Notes under the pieces: generated by a model
What the model was told of the DNA's origin: nothing
Seen by the model: the letters and a program-made list of their open reading frames with translations, nothing else
Database searches by the model: none
Assembly: GCF_018919065.1 (NCBI RefSeq)
Contig: NZ_JAHLQG010000040.1
Span: forward strand, 22,304-86,303
Direction: 5' to 3'
DNA: 64,000 bases
Source: Blautia sp. MSJ-9
Lineage (GTDB): Bacteria > Bacillota > Clostridia > Lachnospirales > Lachnospiraceae
Translations under genes and position numbers: made by a program
Shown here: piece by piece, positions 53,234-63,971 of the stretch
Layout of the letters: each line of letters opens with the position of its first letter
Position numbering within the stretch: the first letter of the stretch is position 1

Positions 53234-54930
53234 ATGAGAAAAGTAAAACGAGACCCTTAGGGATTCCGTGTATATGGGATAGACTTGTTCAACAATGTAT
53301 CAAACAGGTATTGGAACCTGTTTGTGAGGCTAAGTTCAGCAAAAACAGCTATGGATTCAGACCGAACCACTCGGTTGAGAACGCTATAGCAAGAAGTTAT
53401 CAGCTACTTCAACATGCCAATCTTCACTATGTCATTGAATTCGATATAAAAGGGTTCTTTGATAACGCGAATCATGCCAAGCTGATACGACAGATATGGG
53501 CTATGGGTATTCATGACAAGCAACTGATATTTGTCATAAGACGAATTCTCAAAGCACCAATCAAACTGGAAGATGGGACTTTTATCACACCCGACAAAGG
53601 AACCCCACAGGGAGGTATTATATCGCCACTCCTGGCTAATATCGTGCTTAACGAATTAGACCACTGGGTAGAAAGTCAATGGCAATGGTGTCCGATTTGC
53701 AAACGGAATGCTAGACCTGAAAACGGCTTTCGACAGGCTAAGAAATCTAACCTGAAGGAAATGTTCATTGTTCGCTATGCAGATGATTTTCGAATCTTTT
53801 GTAGGACAAAGGACTCCGCTGAACGCACCAAATGTGCAGTCACTCTGTGGCTGAAAGAAAGGCTCAAACTGGAAATTTCTGAAAAGAAAACGAGGATTGT
53901 CAATGTAAGAAATCATTACTCTGATTTTCTCGGATTCAAAATGAAAGTTCACAGAAAAGGCAACAAACTCGTGGTTATATCTCATATCGCAGATAAAAAT
54001 CTCGAGCACAAAAGGGAGAAGCTTAAAGAACAGGCAAAGAGAATCGTTCACCCTCGCAAAATATATGGCGAACAGGGGGAAATCAGACTCTATAACAGTA
54101 TGGTTACTGGCATGCAGAATTATTACTGTATCGCCACACATGTTAATCATGATTGTGCTTCCCTAAACCGCACAGTCATGACCTTGCTGACAAACAGGCT
54201 TAGCACTCGCACAGGCAACCGCCTTGTGAAAACAGGGCGAGAGCTTACGGAGTTTGAAAAAGCCCGTTTTGGTAAATCCAAAATGATGCGATATGTCGCT
54301 GGTACGAATGAGCCCGTGTATCCAATAGGATACACACAGCACAAAAACCCGCTTTTCCGTAAGAAGAGCTGGAATTATTACACTCCCGAAGGACGAGAAG
54401 GTATTCACAACTGTCTGAGAATCAACATCCCTATGATGTTGGCTCTCATGCGTCAACCAGCCTATTCCAATAGTGCGGAATACGCAGACAATCGAATATC
54501 TCTCTTCTCAGCCCAATGGGGAAAATGTGCTATAACAGGTGTCGAATTCTCCTCTGTTGGGGAAATTCATTGCCATCATAAGTTACCCCGACATTTAGGC
54601 GGTACGGATGCCTATGAGAATCTTATTCTCATAAAGAATTCCGTACATAAACTCATTCATGCTTCAAAAGCGGAAACTATTTACAAATATATGGATTTAC
54701 TACAGCTAGATAGCAAACAGCTTATAAAGGTTAACCACCTTCGTGAGTTGGCTTCCATGCAACCTATTTAATCTTATTTCAACTACTACAGTTTTTATTC
54801 TATTCAAAGGTTGATTGTTTAGACAATGAAAAATACTAACCGATGGAACGCCGTGTGCGGTGAAAGTCGCATGCACGGTGTGGAGTGGGGGAAAAGCCCG
54901 AGATGATATCAGAGGCTTACCTATCACTAT
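53215..54930 (+). mobile_element. Group II intron remnant, 5'-truncated
   Basis: Contains most of the reverse transcriptase gene and the 3' RNA domains: domain V (54,846-54,883, GCCGTGTGCGGTGAAAGTCGC core) and domain VI ending in TTACCTATCACTAT, the same 3' end as the full-length intron at 60,811. All of domains I-III and the start of the RT gene are missing, so it cannot splice. The 3' exon is virB4. The left limit is approximate. Confidence 0.8.
53218..54771 (+). pseudogene. ltrA: Group II intron reverse transcriptase/maturase, N-terminally truncated
   Basis: 517 aa from TTG 53218; a stop lies immediately upstream and about 150 N-terminal residues are missing. RT blocks from KTRPLGIPCIWDRLVQQ onward: YGFRPNHSVENAI, EFDIKGFFDN, GTPQGGIISPLLANIVLNELD, catalytic YADD (Tyr187), LGFKMKV. 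Maturase domain X and an intact HNH endonuclease (CAITGVEF, IHCHHKLPRHLGGTD, HKLIHA) follow. It is a different lineage from the RT at 61,523, sharing only family-level motifs. Truncation makes activity unlikely. Confidence 0.8.
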
Positions 54931-55190
54931 AAAACTCGGACTTTATCCTGATGCTCAACCAGGCATCTGGTGACAGACAGATCCTTGCAAAACAGCTCAA
55001 CATTTCCCCTCACCAGCTTTCTTATGTAACGAACAGCGGGGAAGGTGAGGGACTGGTCTTTTATGGCAGCACCATTATCCCGTTCAAGGATAAGTTTGAT
55101 AATTCCCTGATGCTGTATGCCCTGATGACTTCTAAGCCGGATGAGGTGGAAAAGCGTAAGAAACTTGGTATCGGAGAACGGGACGATTAA
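54931..55190 (+). pseudogene. VirB4-like conjugation ATPase, 3' remnant
   Basis: Eighty-six codons after the intron end, reading NSDFILMLNQASGDRQILAK, then QLSYVTNSGEGEGLVFYGSTIIPF and SLMLYALMTSKPDEVEKRKKLG, which is the C-terminus of VirB4/TraE-type ATPases of Tn1549 elements. The remaining 700 or so residues, with Walker motifs, are absent. Not functional. Confidence 0.75.
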
Positions 55191-55229
55191 AGAAATAAAC
55201 GAAACAAAATAAAACAGAGTAGAGGATGA

Positions 55230-55256
55230 GCCGGAGGAATACTTCCGGCAATTTTT
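55230..55256 (+). terminator. Short terminator-like hairpin after virB4 remnant
   Basis: GCCGGA / TCCGGC stem around an 8-nt loop, then a T-rich tract. Confidence 0.5.
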
Positions 55257-55284
55257 CTGCCTGGAAATCATGGAGGATTACAAG

Positions 55285-55476
55285 ATGGAAGATTACAGAA
55301 ACATGGAGAGATGCAGCGGCGAACCTTGCTGCATATTTGCAGAAAGAATCTGTGTAGACAATGAAAAGGAGATTTTGAAAATGGAAAAGGACACAAAGGA
55401 AAAAGTGACGGCTGATGAAATGATGGATGACCTTATCTATCTGAACAGTCACCGGGAGAATACACGGAGTTTGTAA
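55285..55476 (+). CDS. Small element protein, probably chimeric at its 3' end
   Basis: 63 aa from ATG 55285, 8 nt after GGAGG. It begins [20 protein letters not shown] and continues with charged helices up to [12 protein letters not shown]. The last codons lie over DNA that in another frame already encodes the helicase ([16 protein letters not shown]), so the true 3' end of this gene seems to have been replaced at about 55,437. Family not recognised. Confidence 0.4.
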   Translation: MEDYRNMERCSGEPCCIFAERICVDNEKEILKMEKDTKEKVTADEMMDDLIYLNSHRENTRSL

Positions 55477-55511
55477 AGCGTGAGTATGGAAAAGGCGGCA
55501 AAGGTTTTCAG

Positions 55512-58500
55512 ATGGATGGAAGGGAGTATTCCGTCTGGTTTGATGAAACTGGGATGCAGATCGCAGTCGGGCATACGGTGGCAGACCAGATTTTGGATAA
55601 AGCCTTTTTATCCTGGAAAGATGTCAGCAGACGTATCCATCAACTTTTAAATCAGGGAGAATATGCCCCGCAGTCTGTATTGGATGTGGCAAGGGACAAC
55701 GCATTGAAGGAACACGCACAGGCACTTGCTTATATGAAAGGGGATATGGCAGAAGGTGTGGCAGAGATTGTCTTTGATGAAGCAGATCTGCCGCATCTTC
55801 GTAGTATTTATCCGGAAATCACGGATTATCTTACTGAAAAACTGCAAGATCCAGGGTGGCTTTCGGATTTGAATGAAAGACTGGAAGCACTGGCAGAAGC
55901 CTATGAGACGGACAACTCTCTTATGCGTTTCCATCATTATAATCCGGTCAATATCTCCAGACAGTTCCAGAAGTTTGCAGATGAAGTGATCCCATACCAG
56001 GCAAGAGAGGGATTTGCATGGAAAGAACAGCAGATGTTCATTACACAAGACGAGATCGACGCATTTCTTGTCAGAGGTGGGGCGTATTCCGAAGGCAGAC
56101 TCAGGACATATTCCTTTTATTTGCTGCATGAGGATGAAAGAGCGAGGACAGGTTTTATCAAGGAACAGTATGGGATCGGTGGAAGCAGTCATGCACTGTC
56201 TGGTGCGGATGATTCACACGCAAATTATGATGGAAAAGGATTGTTTCTTGCAAGAGGTGCTTATGGAAATCCATATACGTCAGTTTTATTATCTTGGAAT
56301 AAAGTTGCAAATAGAGTAGCTTATCTGATAAAGAATGACCAGTTCCTGCAGGCAGAAGATTATGCTCGTATGCCGGAATATGAACGGGAACAGATGGCGA
56401 ACAAGGTACTACGCTTTTATGACCGTCTTCCGGAAGAGATAGACAGACCATTTACGGATGATTTCTTCTGGGAAAAACCAGGAAAAGAAATGGTGGCAGT
56501 TTTAGAGAACCCAGAGCAGACAGAAGAACTGTTGCAGAAGATGGATGCAGCATTGGCAGTTCTGCCATTAGATTTTGAGGCATATGGGACAAACTACCAA
56601 CAGAAAACAGAACTTCTTTCAGAACTTCACCGGTATGCAGAAGGAACCTATACGATTTTCCCGACACCGGAAGCAGAACCGTCTTTTGCGGAACCATCCG
56701 GGTACCAGATGACCATGTTTGATTTCTTGGATACGAAGGCAGTGACAGAACCGACCGTAGTAGATATGTCAGATGTGGAGGAAATAGAAGAGGAAGAGGT
56801 TACTGCCAAAGAAGATATTCCGGAAAATCAGGAACAGGAAATAACAGAAACTTCTGAGGGACAGGAACAAAAGGAATCAGAAGAAGAGATAACGGTTAAA
56901 ACAGCAGAAGAACTGGCGGAGTCCTGGGATGAAGGTGTTTTTGAGTATCAGGGGTATCATTTTGAAGCAGTAGGGGTATTGCCGGAAGGAATAGAAGGAA
57001 AAGATCTGGTTGCACAGACCCGTTCCAATACAGAACTGCATTTATCGACCTACCATACAGAAGATTTCCCAAAGTATTCTTATGATGATTTTTATGCAGT
57101 CAGCAATGCACCAACTGCCGATGTGTTTCGGTGTTTGGAAACCGGACGCAATTATATTCCCGGAGAAAATGAACTGTTTGGATATGAGGGAGAATTTCAA
57201 CCATATTTAAAACCGGAAGTAGAAGAGATTGTAACAGAACCGCATAACTTTCGGATTCAGGATAATGACCTTGGAGCAGGTGGTCCGAAAGCAAAGTATA
57301 AAGCAAATATGGAAGCCATCCATTTATTGCAGACTCTGGAGCAGGAAGAACGTCTGGCAACACCCGAAGAACAGGAAATTTTATCCCGTTATGTTGGCTG
57401 GGGTGGCATCCCGCAGGCATTTGAAGAGAATAACAGTAGTTGGACAAATGAGTATCTGGAGTTAAAGAATACCTTATCACCGGAAGAATACAGTGCAGCA
57501 AGAGCATCGACCTTAAATGCTTTTTATACATCACCGACCGTGATCCGAAGCATGTATGAAGCACTGGAAAATATGGGACTGAAACAGGGAAATATTCTGG
57601 AACCGTCCTGTGGTGTTGGTAACTTTATGGGACTGATCCCGGAGAGTATGAACAAGGCAAAGATGTATGGTGTGGAGCTTGACCCGGTTTCCGGCAGGAT
57701 TGCAAGGCAGCTTTACCAGAAAAATAAGATTGCCATACAGGGATTTGAGGAAACAGATTACCCGGACAGCTTTTTTGACTGCGTGATAGGGAATGTACCA
57801 TTTGGAGCATATCAGATCAGTGACCGCAGATATGACCGCCACCATTTTCTGATCCATGATTATTTTATTGCAAAATCCCTTGATCTGATCCGTCCGGGCG
57901 GTGTAGTGGCTGTGGTAACTTCCAGTGGAACGATGGATAAACAAAATCCGGCAGTCAGACAGTACCTTGCAAACCGGGCAGAGTTATTAGGGGCAATCCG
58001 CCTTCCCAATAATGCGTTCCAGAGAAATGCCAATACAGGTGTTGTTTCCGATATTTTATTTTTCCAGAAAAGAGACAGGGCTTCCATTGAGGAACCGGAC
58101 TGGATACATCTGAAGGAAACTGCCGAAGGATATTCGGTCAATGCGTATTTTGCAGATCATCCGGAAATGGTGCTTGGGGAGTTTACAACGGAGAGTACCC
58201 AGTATGGAAAGCAGGAAGTAACCGTAAGACCAAAAGAGGGAATCACCTTAGAGGAGCAGTTAAAGGAAGCAGTAAAGCATATACATGGTACCATTACGGA
58301 ACTGGAACTTTCCGACACCGAACTGGAAGAAGATGTGGTGTCCATTCCAGCAGACCCAGAAGTAAAGAATTTCAGCTTTACAGTGGTCAACGAGGAAGTG
58401 TATTACCGGGAAAACTCTGTGATGAACCGGATGGAACTTCCGGCGGCAACGACCGAGCGTGTAAAAGGTATGGTAAAGATCCGTGATGCAACGAATGCCC

Positions 58501-60836
58501 TTATCCAGTGTCAGATGACCGAGGGAAGTGATGAGCAGATCACACAGCTTCAGGGGAAACTCAATGAAGAATACGATACGTTTACCGCAAAATATGGTCT
58601 GCTCAGCAGTAATGCCAATAAAAGGGCATTTAGCCAGGACAGCAGCTATTGTCTTTTAACATCCCTGGAATTTCTGGATGATAAAGGAGAACTGAAACGG
58701 AAAGCGGATATTTTTACCAAAAGGACAATCCGCAGGGCAGAAACGGTAACTTCTGTAGATACTGCCAGTGAAGCATTTGCGGTTTCTATTGGTGAGAGGG
58801 CAGGCGTTGACCTTTCCTATATGGCACAGCTTTCCGGGAAAACAGAAAAGGAGCTTACCGAAGAACTGGCAGGGATAATCTTTAAGAACCCGATCAGTGA
58901 AAAATGGGAGCCGTCGGATGAATATCTTTCTGGAAATGTGAGGGAGAAACTGCAGATCGCAAAACAGTTTGCAGAAGATCACCCGGAATATCAGGTGAAT
59001 GTGCAGTATTTGGAGCAGGTACAGCCAAAAGATCTGGATGCATCAGAGATTGAAGCAAGACTTGGGGCAACCTGGATCTCCGAGGATTACATTACACGGT
59101 TCATGGCAGAAACATTCCATACACCAAGATATTATGTAGGGAGCAAGGTCAAAGTCCAGTATGCCGAAGTGACCGGACAGTGGAATGTTATGGGAAAAAA
59201 TGTGGACAGCTACGGAAATGCCCTTGTTACTTCCACATATGGAACACAGAGAGCCAATGCCTACCGCCTTTTGGAAGATGCCTTAAACCTTAGAGATACC
59301 AAGATTTATGACACGGTACAGGATGCCGATGGGGAACACCGGGAATTAAATCGGAAGGAAACGATGCTGGCACAGCAGAAGCAGGAGCTGATCAAAGAGG
59401 AATTTAAGGAGTGGATATTTAAAGACCTGCACCGACGGGAAGATCTCTGTAAAATTTATAATGAACGATTTAACAGCATCCGTCCACGGGAATATGATGG
59501 AAGCCATATTCAGTTTGTCGGCATGAACCCGGAGATCACCTTGATGCCGCATCAGAAAAACGCAGTGGCTCATGTGCTGTATGGAAATAATACGTTACTG
59601 GCTCATTGCGTAGGAGCAGGAAAGACGTTCCAGATGATCGCAGCCGGTATGGAATCAAAACGGCTGGGACTCTCACAAAAGAATCTTTATGTTGTGCCAA
59701 ACCATCTGACCGAGCAGTGGGGCAGTGATTTCCTACGTCTCTATCCGGGAGCAAATATCCTGGTGGCAACGAAGAAAGACTTTGAGCCGGCAAACCGAAA
59801 ACGGTTCTGTTCCCGTATTGCGACAGGGGATTATGATGCCGTGATCATCGGCCATACGCAGTTTGAGAAAATCCCTCTTTCAAGAGAACGGCAGATTGCC
59901 ATGCTGGAAGATCAGATCGCAGATATTACGTTTTCCATTGAAGAAGCGGCACATCAGGCAGGGCAGAATTATACCATCAAGCAGTTGGAAAAAACAAAGA
60001 AGAGTCTGCAGGCGAGGATGAAGAAACTCAATGACCAGACCAGAAAGGATGATGTGGTAACTTTTGAGCAGTTGGGTGTAGACCGGCTGTTTGTGGATGA
60101 GAGCCATAGTTTTAAGAACCTTTTTTTGTATACAAAAATGCGGAATGTGGCGGGTATCTCACAGACGGATGCACAGAAAAGTTCGGATATGTTTATGAAA
60201 TGCCGGTATATGGATGAACTGACAGGCGGCAGAGGAATCACCTTTGCTACAGGTACTCCTGTATCAAATAGTATGACCGAGCTTTACACTATCATGCGTT
60301 ATCTCCAGTATGACACACTCATGCGTATGGGTATGGGACACTTTGATTCCTGGGCGGCAACATTTGGGGAGACAGTAACCGCAATCGAATTATCACCGGA
60401 AGGAACGGGCTATCGTGCGAAAACACGGTTTGCCCGTTTTTTTAATCTTCCAGAGCTGATCTCCATTTTTAAGGAAGCTGCGGATATTCAGACATCGGAT
60501 ATGCTGAATCTTCCTGTACCGGAAGCAGAGTTTATCAATGAAGTCTTAAAACCAAGTGAAGAACAGCAGGAAATGGTCAGTGCCTTTTCGGAACGTGCGG
60601 AAGAAGTAAGAGCCGGTCTTGTGAATCCAACGGTGGACAACATGCTCAAGATTACCAATGACGGAAGAAAATGTGCATTGGATCAGAGGCTATTAAATGA
60701 ACTCCTTCCGGATGCAGAAAAAAGCAAGGTCAATACCTGTGTGGAAAATGCTTTTCAGGTATGGGACGAGGGAAAAGCAGATCGGACAACACAGCTGATC
60801 TTCTGTGACTGTGTAGCGATACGTTGCTACAAATAA
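55512..60836 (+). CDS. Giant N6-adenine methylase/SNF2-type helicase of conjugative element (5' truncated, split by intron)
   Basis: 1774 aa to a stop inside the group II intron; the coding sense already runs upstream of ATG 55512 ([14 protein letters not shown]), so the start is missing. Order: LPD-type repeats (about 1-290, including [18 protein letters not shown]), an acidic linker, a DNA adenine methylase (about 600-880; [11 protein letters not shown] and VIGNVPFG), and an SNF2-like helicase (about 1340 on) with [22 protein letters not shown] and [13 protein letters not shown]. Intact homologues exceed 2,000 aa and are thought to protect or process transferred DNA. Splicing at 60,810/63,634 would restore DLSTPKGDGTFN in frame. 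Because both ends are lost it is probably not functional. Confidence 0.8.
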   Translation: MDGREYSVWFDETGMQIAVGHTVADQILDKAFLSWKDVSRRIHQLLNQGEYAPQSVLDVARDNALKEHAQALAYMKGDMAEGVAEIVFDEADLPHLRSIYPEITDYLTEKLQDPGWLSDLNERLEALAEAYETDNSLMRFHHYNPVNISRQFQKFADEVIPYQAREGFAWKEQQMFITQDEIDAFLVRGGAYSEGRLRTYSFYLLHEDERARTGFIKEQYGIGGSSHALSGADDSHANYDGKGLFLARGAYGNPYTSVLLSWNKVANRVAYLIKNDQFLQAEDYARMPEYEREQMANKVLRFYDRLPEEIDRPFTDDFFWEKPGKEMVAVLENPEQTEELLQKMDAALAVLPLDFEAYGTNYQQKTELLSELHRYAEGTYTIFPTPEAEPSFAEPSGYQMTMFDFLDTKAVTEPTVVDMSDVEEIEEEEVTAKEDIPENQEQEITETSEGQEQKESEEEITVKTAEELAESWDEGVFEYQGYHFEAVGVLPEGIEGKDLVAQTRSNTELHLSTYHTEDFPKYSYDDFYAVSNAPTADVFRCLETGRNYIPGENELFGYEGEFQPYLKPEVEEIVTEPHNFRIQDNDLGAGGPKAKYKANMEAIHLLQTLEQEERLATPEEQEILSRYVGWGGIPQAFEENNSSWTNEYLELKNTLSPEEYSAARASTLNAFYTSPTVIRSMYEALENMGLKQGNILEPSCGVGNFMGLIPESMNKAKMYGVELDPVSGRIARQLYQKNKIAIQGFEETDYPDSFFDCVIGNVPFGAYQISDRRYDRHHFLIHDYFIAKSLDLIRPGGVVAVVTSSGTMDKQNPAVRQYLANRAELLGAIRLPNNAFQRNANTGVVSDILFFQKRDRASIEEPDWIHLKETAEGYSVNAYFADHPEMVLGEFTTESTQYGKQEVTVRPKEGITLEEQLKEAVKHIHGTITELELSDTELEEDVVSIPADPEVKNFSFTVVNEEVYYRENSVMNRMELPAATTERVKGMVKIRDATNALIQCQMTEGSDEQITQLQGKLNEEYDTFTAKYGLLSSNANKRAFSQDSSYCLLTSLEFLDDKGELKRKADIFTKRTIRRAETVTSVDTASEAFAVSIGERAGVDLSYMAQLSGKTEKELTEELAGIIFKNPISEKWEPSDEYLSGNVREKLQIAKQFAEDHPEYQVNVQYLEQVQPKDLDASEIEARLGATWISEDYITRFMAETFHTPRYYVGSKVKVQYAEVTGQWNVMGKNVDSYGNALVTSTYGTQRANAYRLLEDALNLRDTKIYDTVQDADGEHRELNRKETMLAQQKQELIKEEFKEWIFKDLHRREDLCKIYNERFNSIRPREYDGSHIQFVGMNPEITLMPHQKNAVAHVLYGNNTLLAHCVGAGKTFQMIAAGMESKRLGLSQKNLYVVPNHLTEQWGSDFLRLYPGANILVATKKDFEPANRKRFCSRIATGDYDAVIIGHTQFEKIPLSRERQIAMLEDQIADITFSIEEAAHQAGQNYTIKQLEKTKKSLQARMKKLNDQTRKDDVVTFEQLGVDRLFVDESHSFKNLFLYTKMRNVAGISQTDAQKSSDMFMKCRYMDELTGGRGITFATGTPVSNSMTELYTIMRYLQYDTLMRMGMGHFDSWAATFGETVTAIELSPEGTGYRAKTRFARFFNLPELISIFKEAADIQTSDMLNLPVPEAEFINEVLKPSEEQQEMVSAFSERAEEVRAGLVNPTVDNMLKITNDGRKCALDQRLLNELLPDAEKSKVNTCVENAFQVWDEGKADRTTQLIFCDCVAIRCYK

Positions 60837-63633
60837 ACTATGAATGGGGCTAATGCCCTGTGAGGAGGTAAAAGTAGCGGGGAAACAGAGTTTTCCCTAA
60901 CTGATATTCTGACGAGTGGAATGACGGGGTAACGCCCTGAAACGCTCACCTAATACTACGTTGGAGGCAATGGAGTGCAATATCCAAAGCTGACACAGCA
61001 CGTTGAAGTCGGCTGAGAACCGCCCAAACAAGCTATATGCTGATGTGGAAAGCTGTCCAGAGGTGGATGGTGCGGTCTATAGGTCGGGGGTCTATAAAAT
61101 TCTCATGGCGAGGATGTGGCTGACTACCACTGACAAAAACCCGAATGTAAAGGTCAAGAAGAAAGAGCGGCAGAAATGCCGCTGCCACGAAAGTGGTGTG
61201 CGTGGGGTTGAGTAAGGCGGTCGCAATGAAAAACCTTACGGTGTTACAGGCACCGTCAAGCGCACTGGCAAAAAGGGCAGCCTAAAAGAATTATGTACAG
61301 ATAGGAATATCGGAACGTAGAAAGTCCCAGATGTGGAGCGATTGCACGCTGCGAAGCATAAGGGGGAAAACCATGTCGCTATTATATTAATAGAGGTGTG
61401 GCATAACTTCTTTTAATCTGGGAGGAAAGAGCAGCCATGGTACCGTGTCCGTTAGCGATAACAGGATTTAGAAACCGTGAAAAAAGTAAGCGGTGGAGGG
61501 ACGGGCTGTAGTCAGGAATGTGATGAATGAAACGAAAGGAGCATTATTAACAGACATCATAGGTTCGAGTAGGACTAAGAAAGGCGAACCCGAAAGGAGT
61601 GAGCCGACTATGACAGCAAGAAAACGGGCTTTGAAGAAAGCAAAACTGAGACATGCTGAATATTACGATTTTCAAGCTGTTCAGGACGGGCTGTACAAGG
61701 ATAGCAAAGATGGAAAAGAATTCCGCAACCTTATTGAGATTATTATTATGCCCGAGAACATTCGTATGGCGTACAGGAATTTGAAGAAAAATCCTGGGAG
61801 CCATACACCTGGAACAGACAGAAAGACAATCAATGACATTGAGAAATTAACAGACGAACAGTTAATAAACAAGATACAGGAAAAATTCAGATGGTACAGA
61901 CCGCAAAGTGTACGCAGAGTGGAAATACCAAAAGGTAACGGAAAAGTCCGTCCTCTGGGGATTCCAACAATTATGGACCGGCTGGTGCAACAGTGCGTGC
62001 TACAAGTTTTGGAGCCTATCTGTGAAGCGAAGTTTCACGAACACAGTTATGGATTCAGACCAAACAGAAGTACAGGAAATGCGATCGCACAGGCATACAA
62101 AAATATGCAGATGAGCCATCTCCATTATGTCGTGGATATAGACATTAAAGGCTTCTTCGACAACGTGAATCATGGAAAGTTGTTAAAACAACTGTGGACG
62201 CTCGGCATACGAGATAAGAAATTGATTTCTATTATATCGACGATGCTCAAAGCCGAGGTCGCAGGAATTGGATTTCCAGAAAAAGGAACACCACAGGGCG
62301 GAATTATCTCCCCGCTGCTGTCAAACGTGGTGCTGAATGAACTTGACTGGTGGCTTGCAAGCCAGTGGGAGGAATTTCCATCCAAATATCCGTTCAATGA
62401 CCGTCGGAACCCTAACGGCAGTCCGTGCAGGGGGAATAAGTTTGCGTCATTGCGGAGAAGTGGATTAAAGGAGATAACCTGTGTAAGATACGCCGATGAT
62501 TTTAAGATTTTCACGAGTAGTTATCGGAGTGCAGTAAAACTGTTCTATGCAACAAAAGGGTGGCTAAAAGACCGCCTCGGACTGGATATAAGCCCAGAAA
62601 AATCAAAGATTGTCAATCTTAAAGAAAAATATTCTGAATTTCTTGGATTCAGAATGAAGGTGATTCCCCGTGGCAAAAGGAAAAATAAAGCCAACAAAGG
62701 GGAGCCACGCTATGTAGTGGAAAGCCATGTCAGAGAAAAATCAATAGAAAAGATAAGAGAGGAACTGAGAAAACTGATTTATGCAATCGAGTATCCACCA
62801 AACAAGGCGCATTGCATTTACGCCGAAGTGAGCAGGTATAATTCGTTTGTGGTAGGAGTCCATGATTATTACAGCATGGCGACCAAAGTCAGTGCAGATT
62901 TCAGACCAATCGCCTTTTCAGTCCAAAAGAGCCTGAAAGCGAGAATGAGACAACGGCTTAAAACGGCTAAAGAAGTCAGGAGAAACAAAATCCCGGTTCA
63001 TATCACAAATGTAATCCGTGATAAATACGGAAAAAGCGACCAACTGCGGTATGTGAATGACCTTGCGCTTGCCCCGATAGGGTATGTGAGGCATTCCCAT
63101 CCTATACAGAAAGCATATGGGGCAAATTCATATACGGAAGAAGGCAGAAAATTAGTACACAAAAAGCTGGATGGTGTTGATATGGCAGTCCTGCATAATT
63201 TAATGAGAAATCCGATTGACGGAGAATCCATTGAATTTAATGATAACAGGCTGTCACTGTATTCAGCGCAGAAAGGAAAGTGTGCGGTTACAGGAAAGCA
63301 GATGGAAGCGGACGAAGTGATATGTATTAAAAAGATTCCCAAGGAGCAAGGCGGCACTGACAAATACAGTAACCTGTTGCTCGTATGCAGGAAGATACAG
63401 GAATTGTTAAATGTTAAAGACATAAAGACATTCTCTGAGGAAATGGATAAGTTAAACCTTGACAAGAAACAGTCAGATAAGCTGTTGAAACTTAGAAGCC
63501 TTGCTTTTGTTGAGAGCTGTTAAACTGCTGATTCATCAATTCTTGATGGCAAGCCGTGTGAGCTGAAAGGTTCATGCACGGTTTAGAGTGGGGGAAAAGG
63601 GAGAGATAATATCAAACTCTTACCTATCACTAT
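60811..63633 (+). mobile_element. Full-length group II intron within the helicase gene
   Basis: 2,823 bp. It starts GTGTAGCGATACG (family 5' end GUGYG-like) after exon TTCTGTGACT and ends TTACCTATCACTAT before exon TGTCTACTCC. Joining the exons rebuilds the conserved helicase segment FCDLSTPKGDG without frame change. Domain I-III RNA fills 60,837-61,522, the RT is in domain IV, and domain V lies at 63,550-63,584 (GCCGTGTGAGCTGAAAGG). All parts needed for splicing appear present. Confidence 0.88.
61523..63523 (+). CDS. ltrA: Group II intron reverse transcriptase/maturase with degenerate HNH domain
   Basis: 666 aa from ATG 61523 (AGGA 6 nt upstream); ATG 61610 after AAAGGAG is an alternative that removes 29 residues. 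RT blocks: EIPKGNGKVRPLGIPTIMDRLVQQ, YGFRPNRSTGNAI, DIDIKGFFDNVNHG, KGTPQGGIISPLLSN, catalytic YADD (Tyr323), LGFRMKV. Domain X follows. In the C-terminal endonuclease region the CAVTG start and EQGGTD remain, but the HCHH core is ICIK and the last His region is IQELLNV, so DNA cleavage is probably lost while splicing and reverse transcription may remain. Confidence 0.9.
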   Translation: MNETKGALLTDIIGSSRTKKGEPERSEPTMTARKRALKKAKLRHAEYYDFQAVQDGLYKDSKDGKEFRNLIEIIIMPENIRMAYRNLKKNPGSHTPGTDRKTINDIEKLTDEQLINKIQEKFRWYRPQSVRRVEIPKGNGKVRPLGIPTIMDRLVQQCVLQVLEPICEAKFHEHSYGFRPNRSTGNAIAQAYKNMQMSHLHYVVDIDIKGFFDNVNHGKLLKQLWTLGIRDKKLISIISTMLKAEVAGIGFPEKGTPQGGIISPLLSNVVLNELDWWLASQWEEFPSKYPFNDRRNPNGSPCRGNKFASLRRSGLKEITCVRYADDFKIFTSSYRSAVKLFYATKGWLKDRLGLDISPEKSKIVNLKEKYSEFLGFRMKVIPRGKRKNKANKGEPRYVVESHVREKSIEKIREELRKLIYAIEYPPNKAHCIYAEVSRYNSFVVGVHDYYSMATKVSADFRPIAFSVQKSLKARMRQRLKTAKEVRRNKIPVHITNVIRDKYGKSDQLRYVNDLALAPIGYVRHSHPIQKAYGANSYTEEGRKLVHKKLDGVDMAVLHNLMRNPIDGESIEFNDNRLSLYSAQKGKCAVTGKQMEADEVICIKKIPKEQGGTDKYSNLLLVCRKIQELLNVKDIKTFSEEMDKLNLDKKQSDKLLKLRSLAFVESC

Positions 63634-63971
63634 TGTCTACTCCAAAAGGGGATGGGACTTTCAATGTATATGATGATGTCCGAAACAAACTGGTTGCCAG
63701 GGGAATCCCGAAAGAAGAGATTGCGTTTATCCATGAATACAACACGGAGACAAAGAAAGCAGATTTGTTTGCAAAGGTACGGGCCGGGCAGGTGAGAATC
63801 CTTATGGGTTCCACTCCAAAACTCGGTGCTGGTACCAACGTACAGGACAGGCTCATTGCCCTCCATCACCTTGACTGTCCGTGGAAGCCGTCTGATGTAG
63901 GACGGATTTTGCGGACATTCAAAATAAAAAAGAATGTGGAGGTAACAGACAATGGCAAAATCATTATTTGA
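63634..63971 (+). pseudogene. Helicase 3' exon, truncated at its end
   Basis: Continues the helicase after the intron: STPKGDGTFNVYDDVRNKL, FIHEYNTETKKADLFAKVRAGQVR, LMGSTPKLGAGTNVQDRLIALHHLDCPWKPSDV. Helicase motif VI (a REGRIIRQGN-like stretch) should come next, but after about 63,900 the sequence changes to unrelated residues and stops at 63,971, overlapping tnpV. The gene is cut by a deletion or misassembly. Confidence 0.75.

Noticed and set aside
61003..61215. 70-codon open frame in the intron 5' region
   Set aside because: This is structured intron RNA (domains I-III), not a protein gene.
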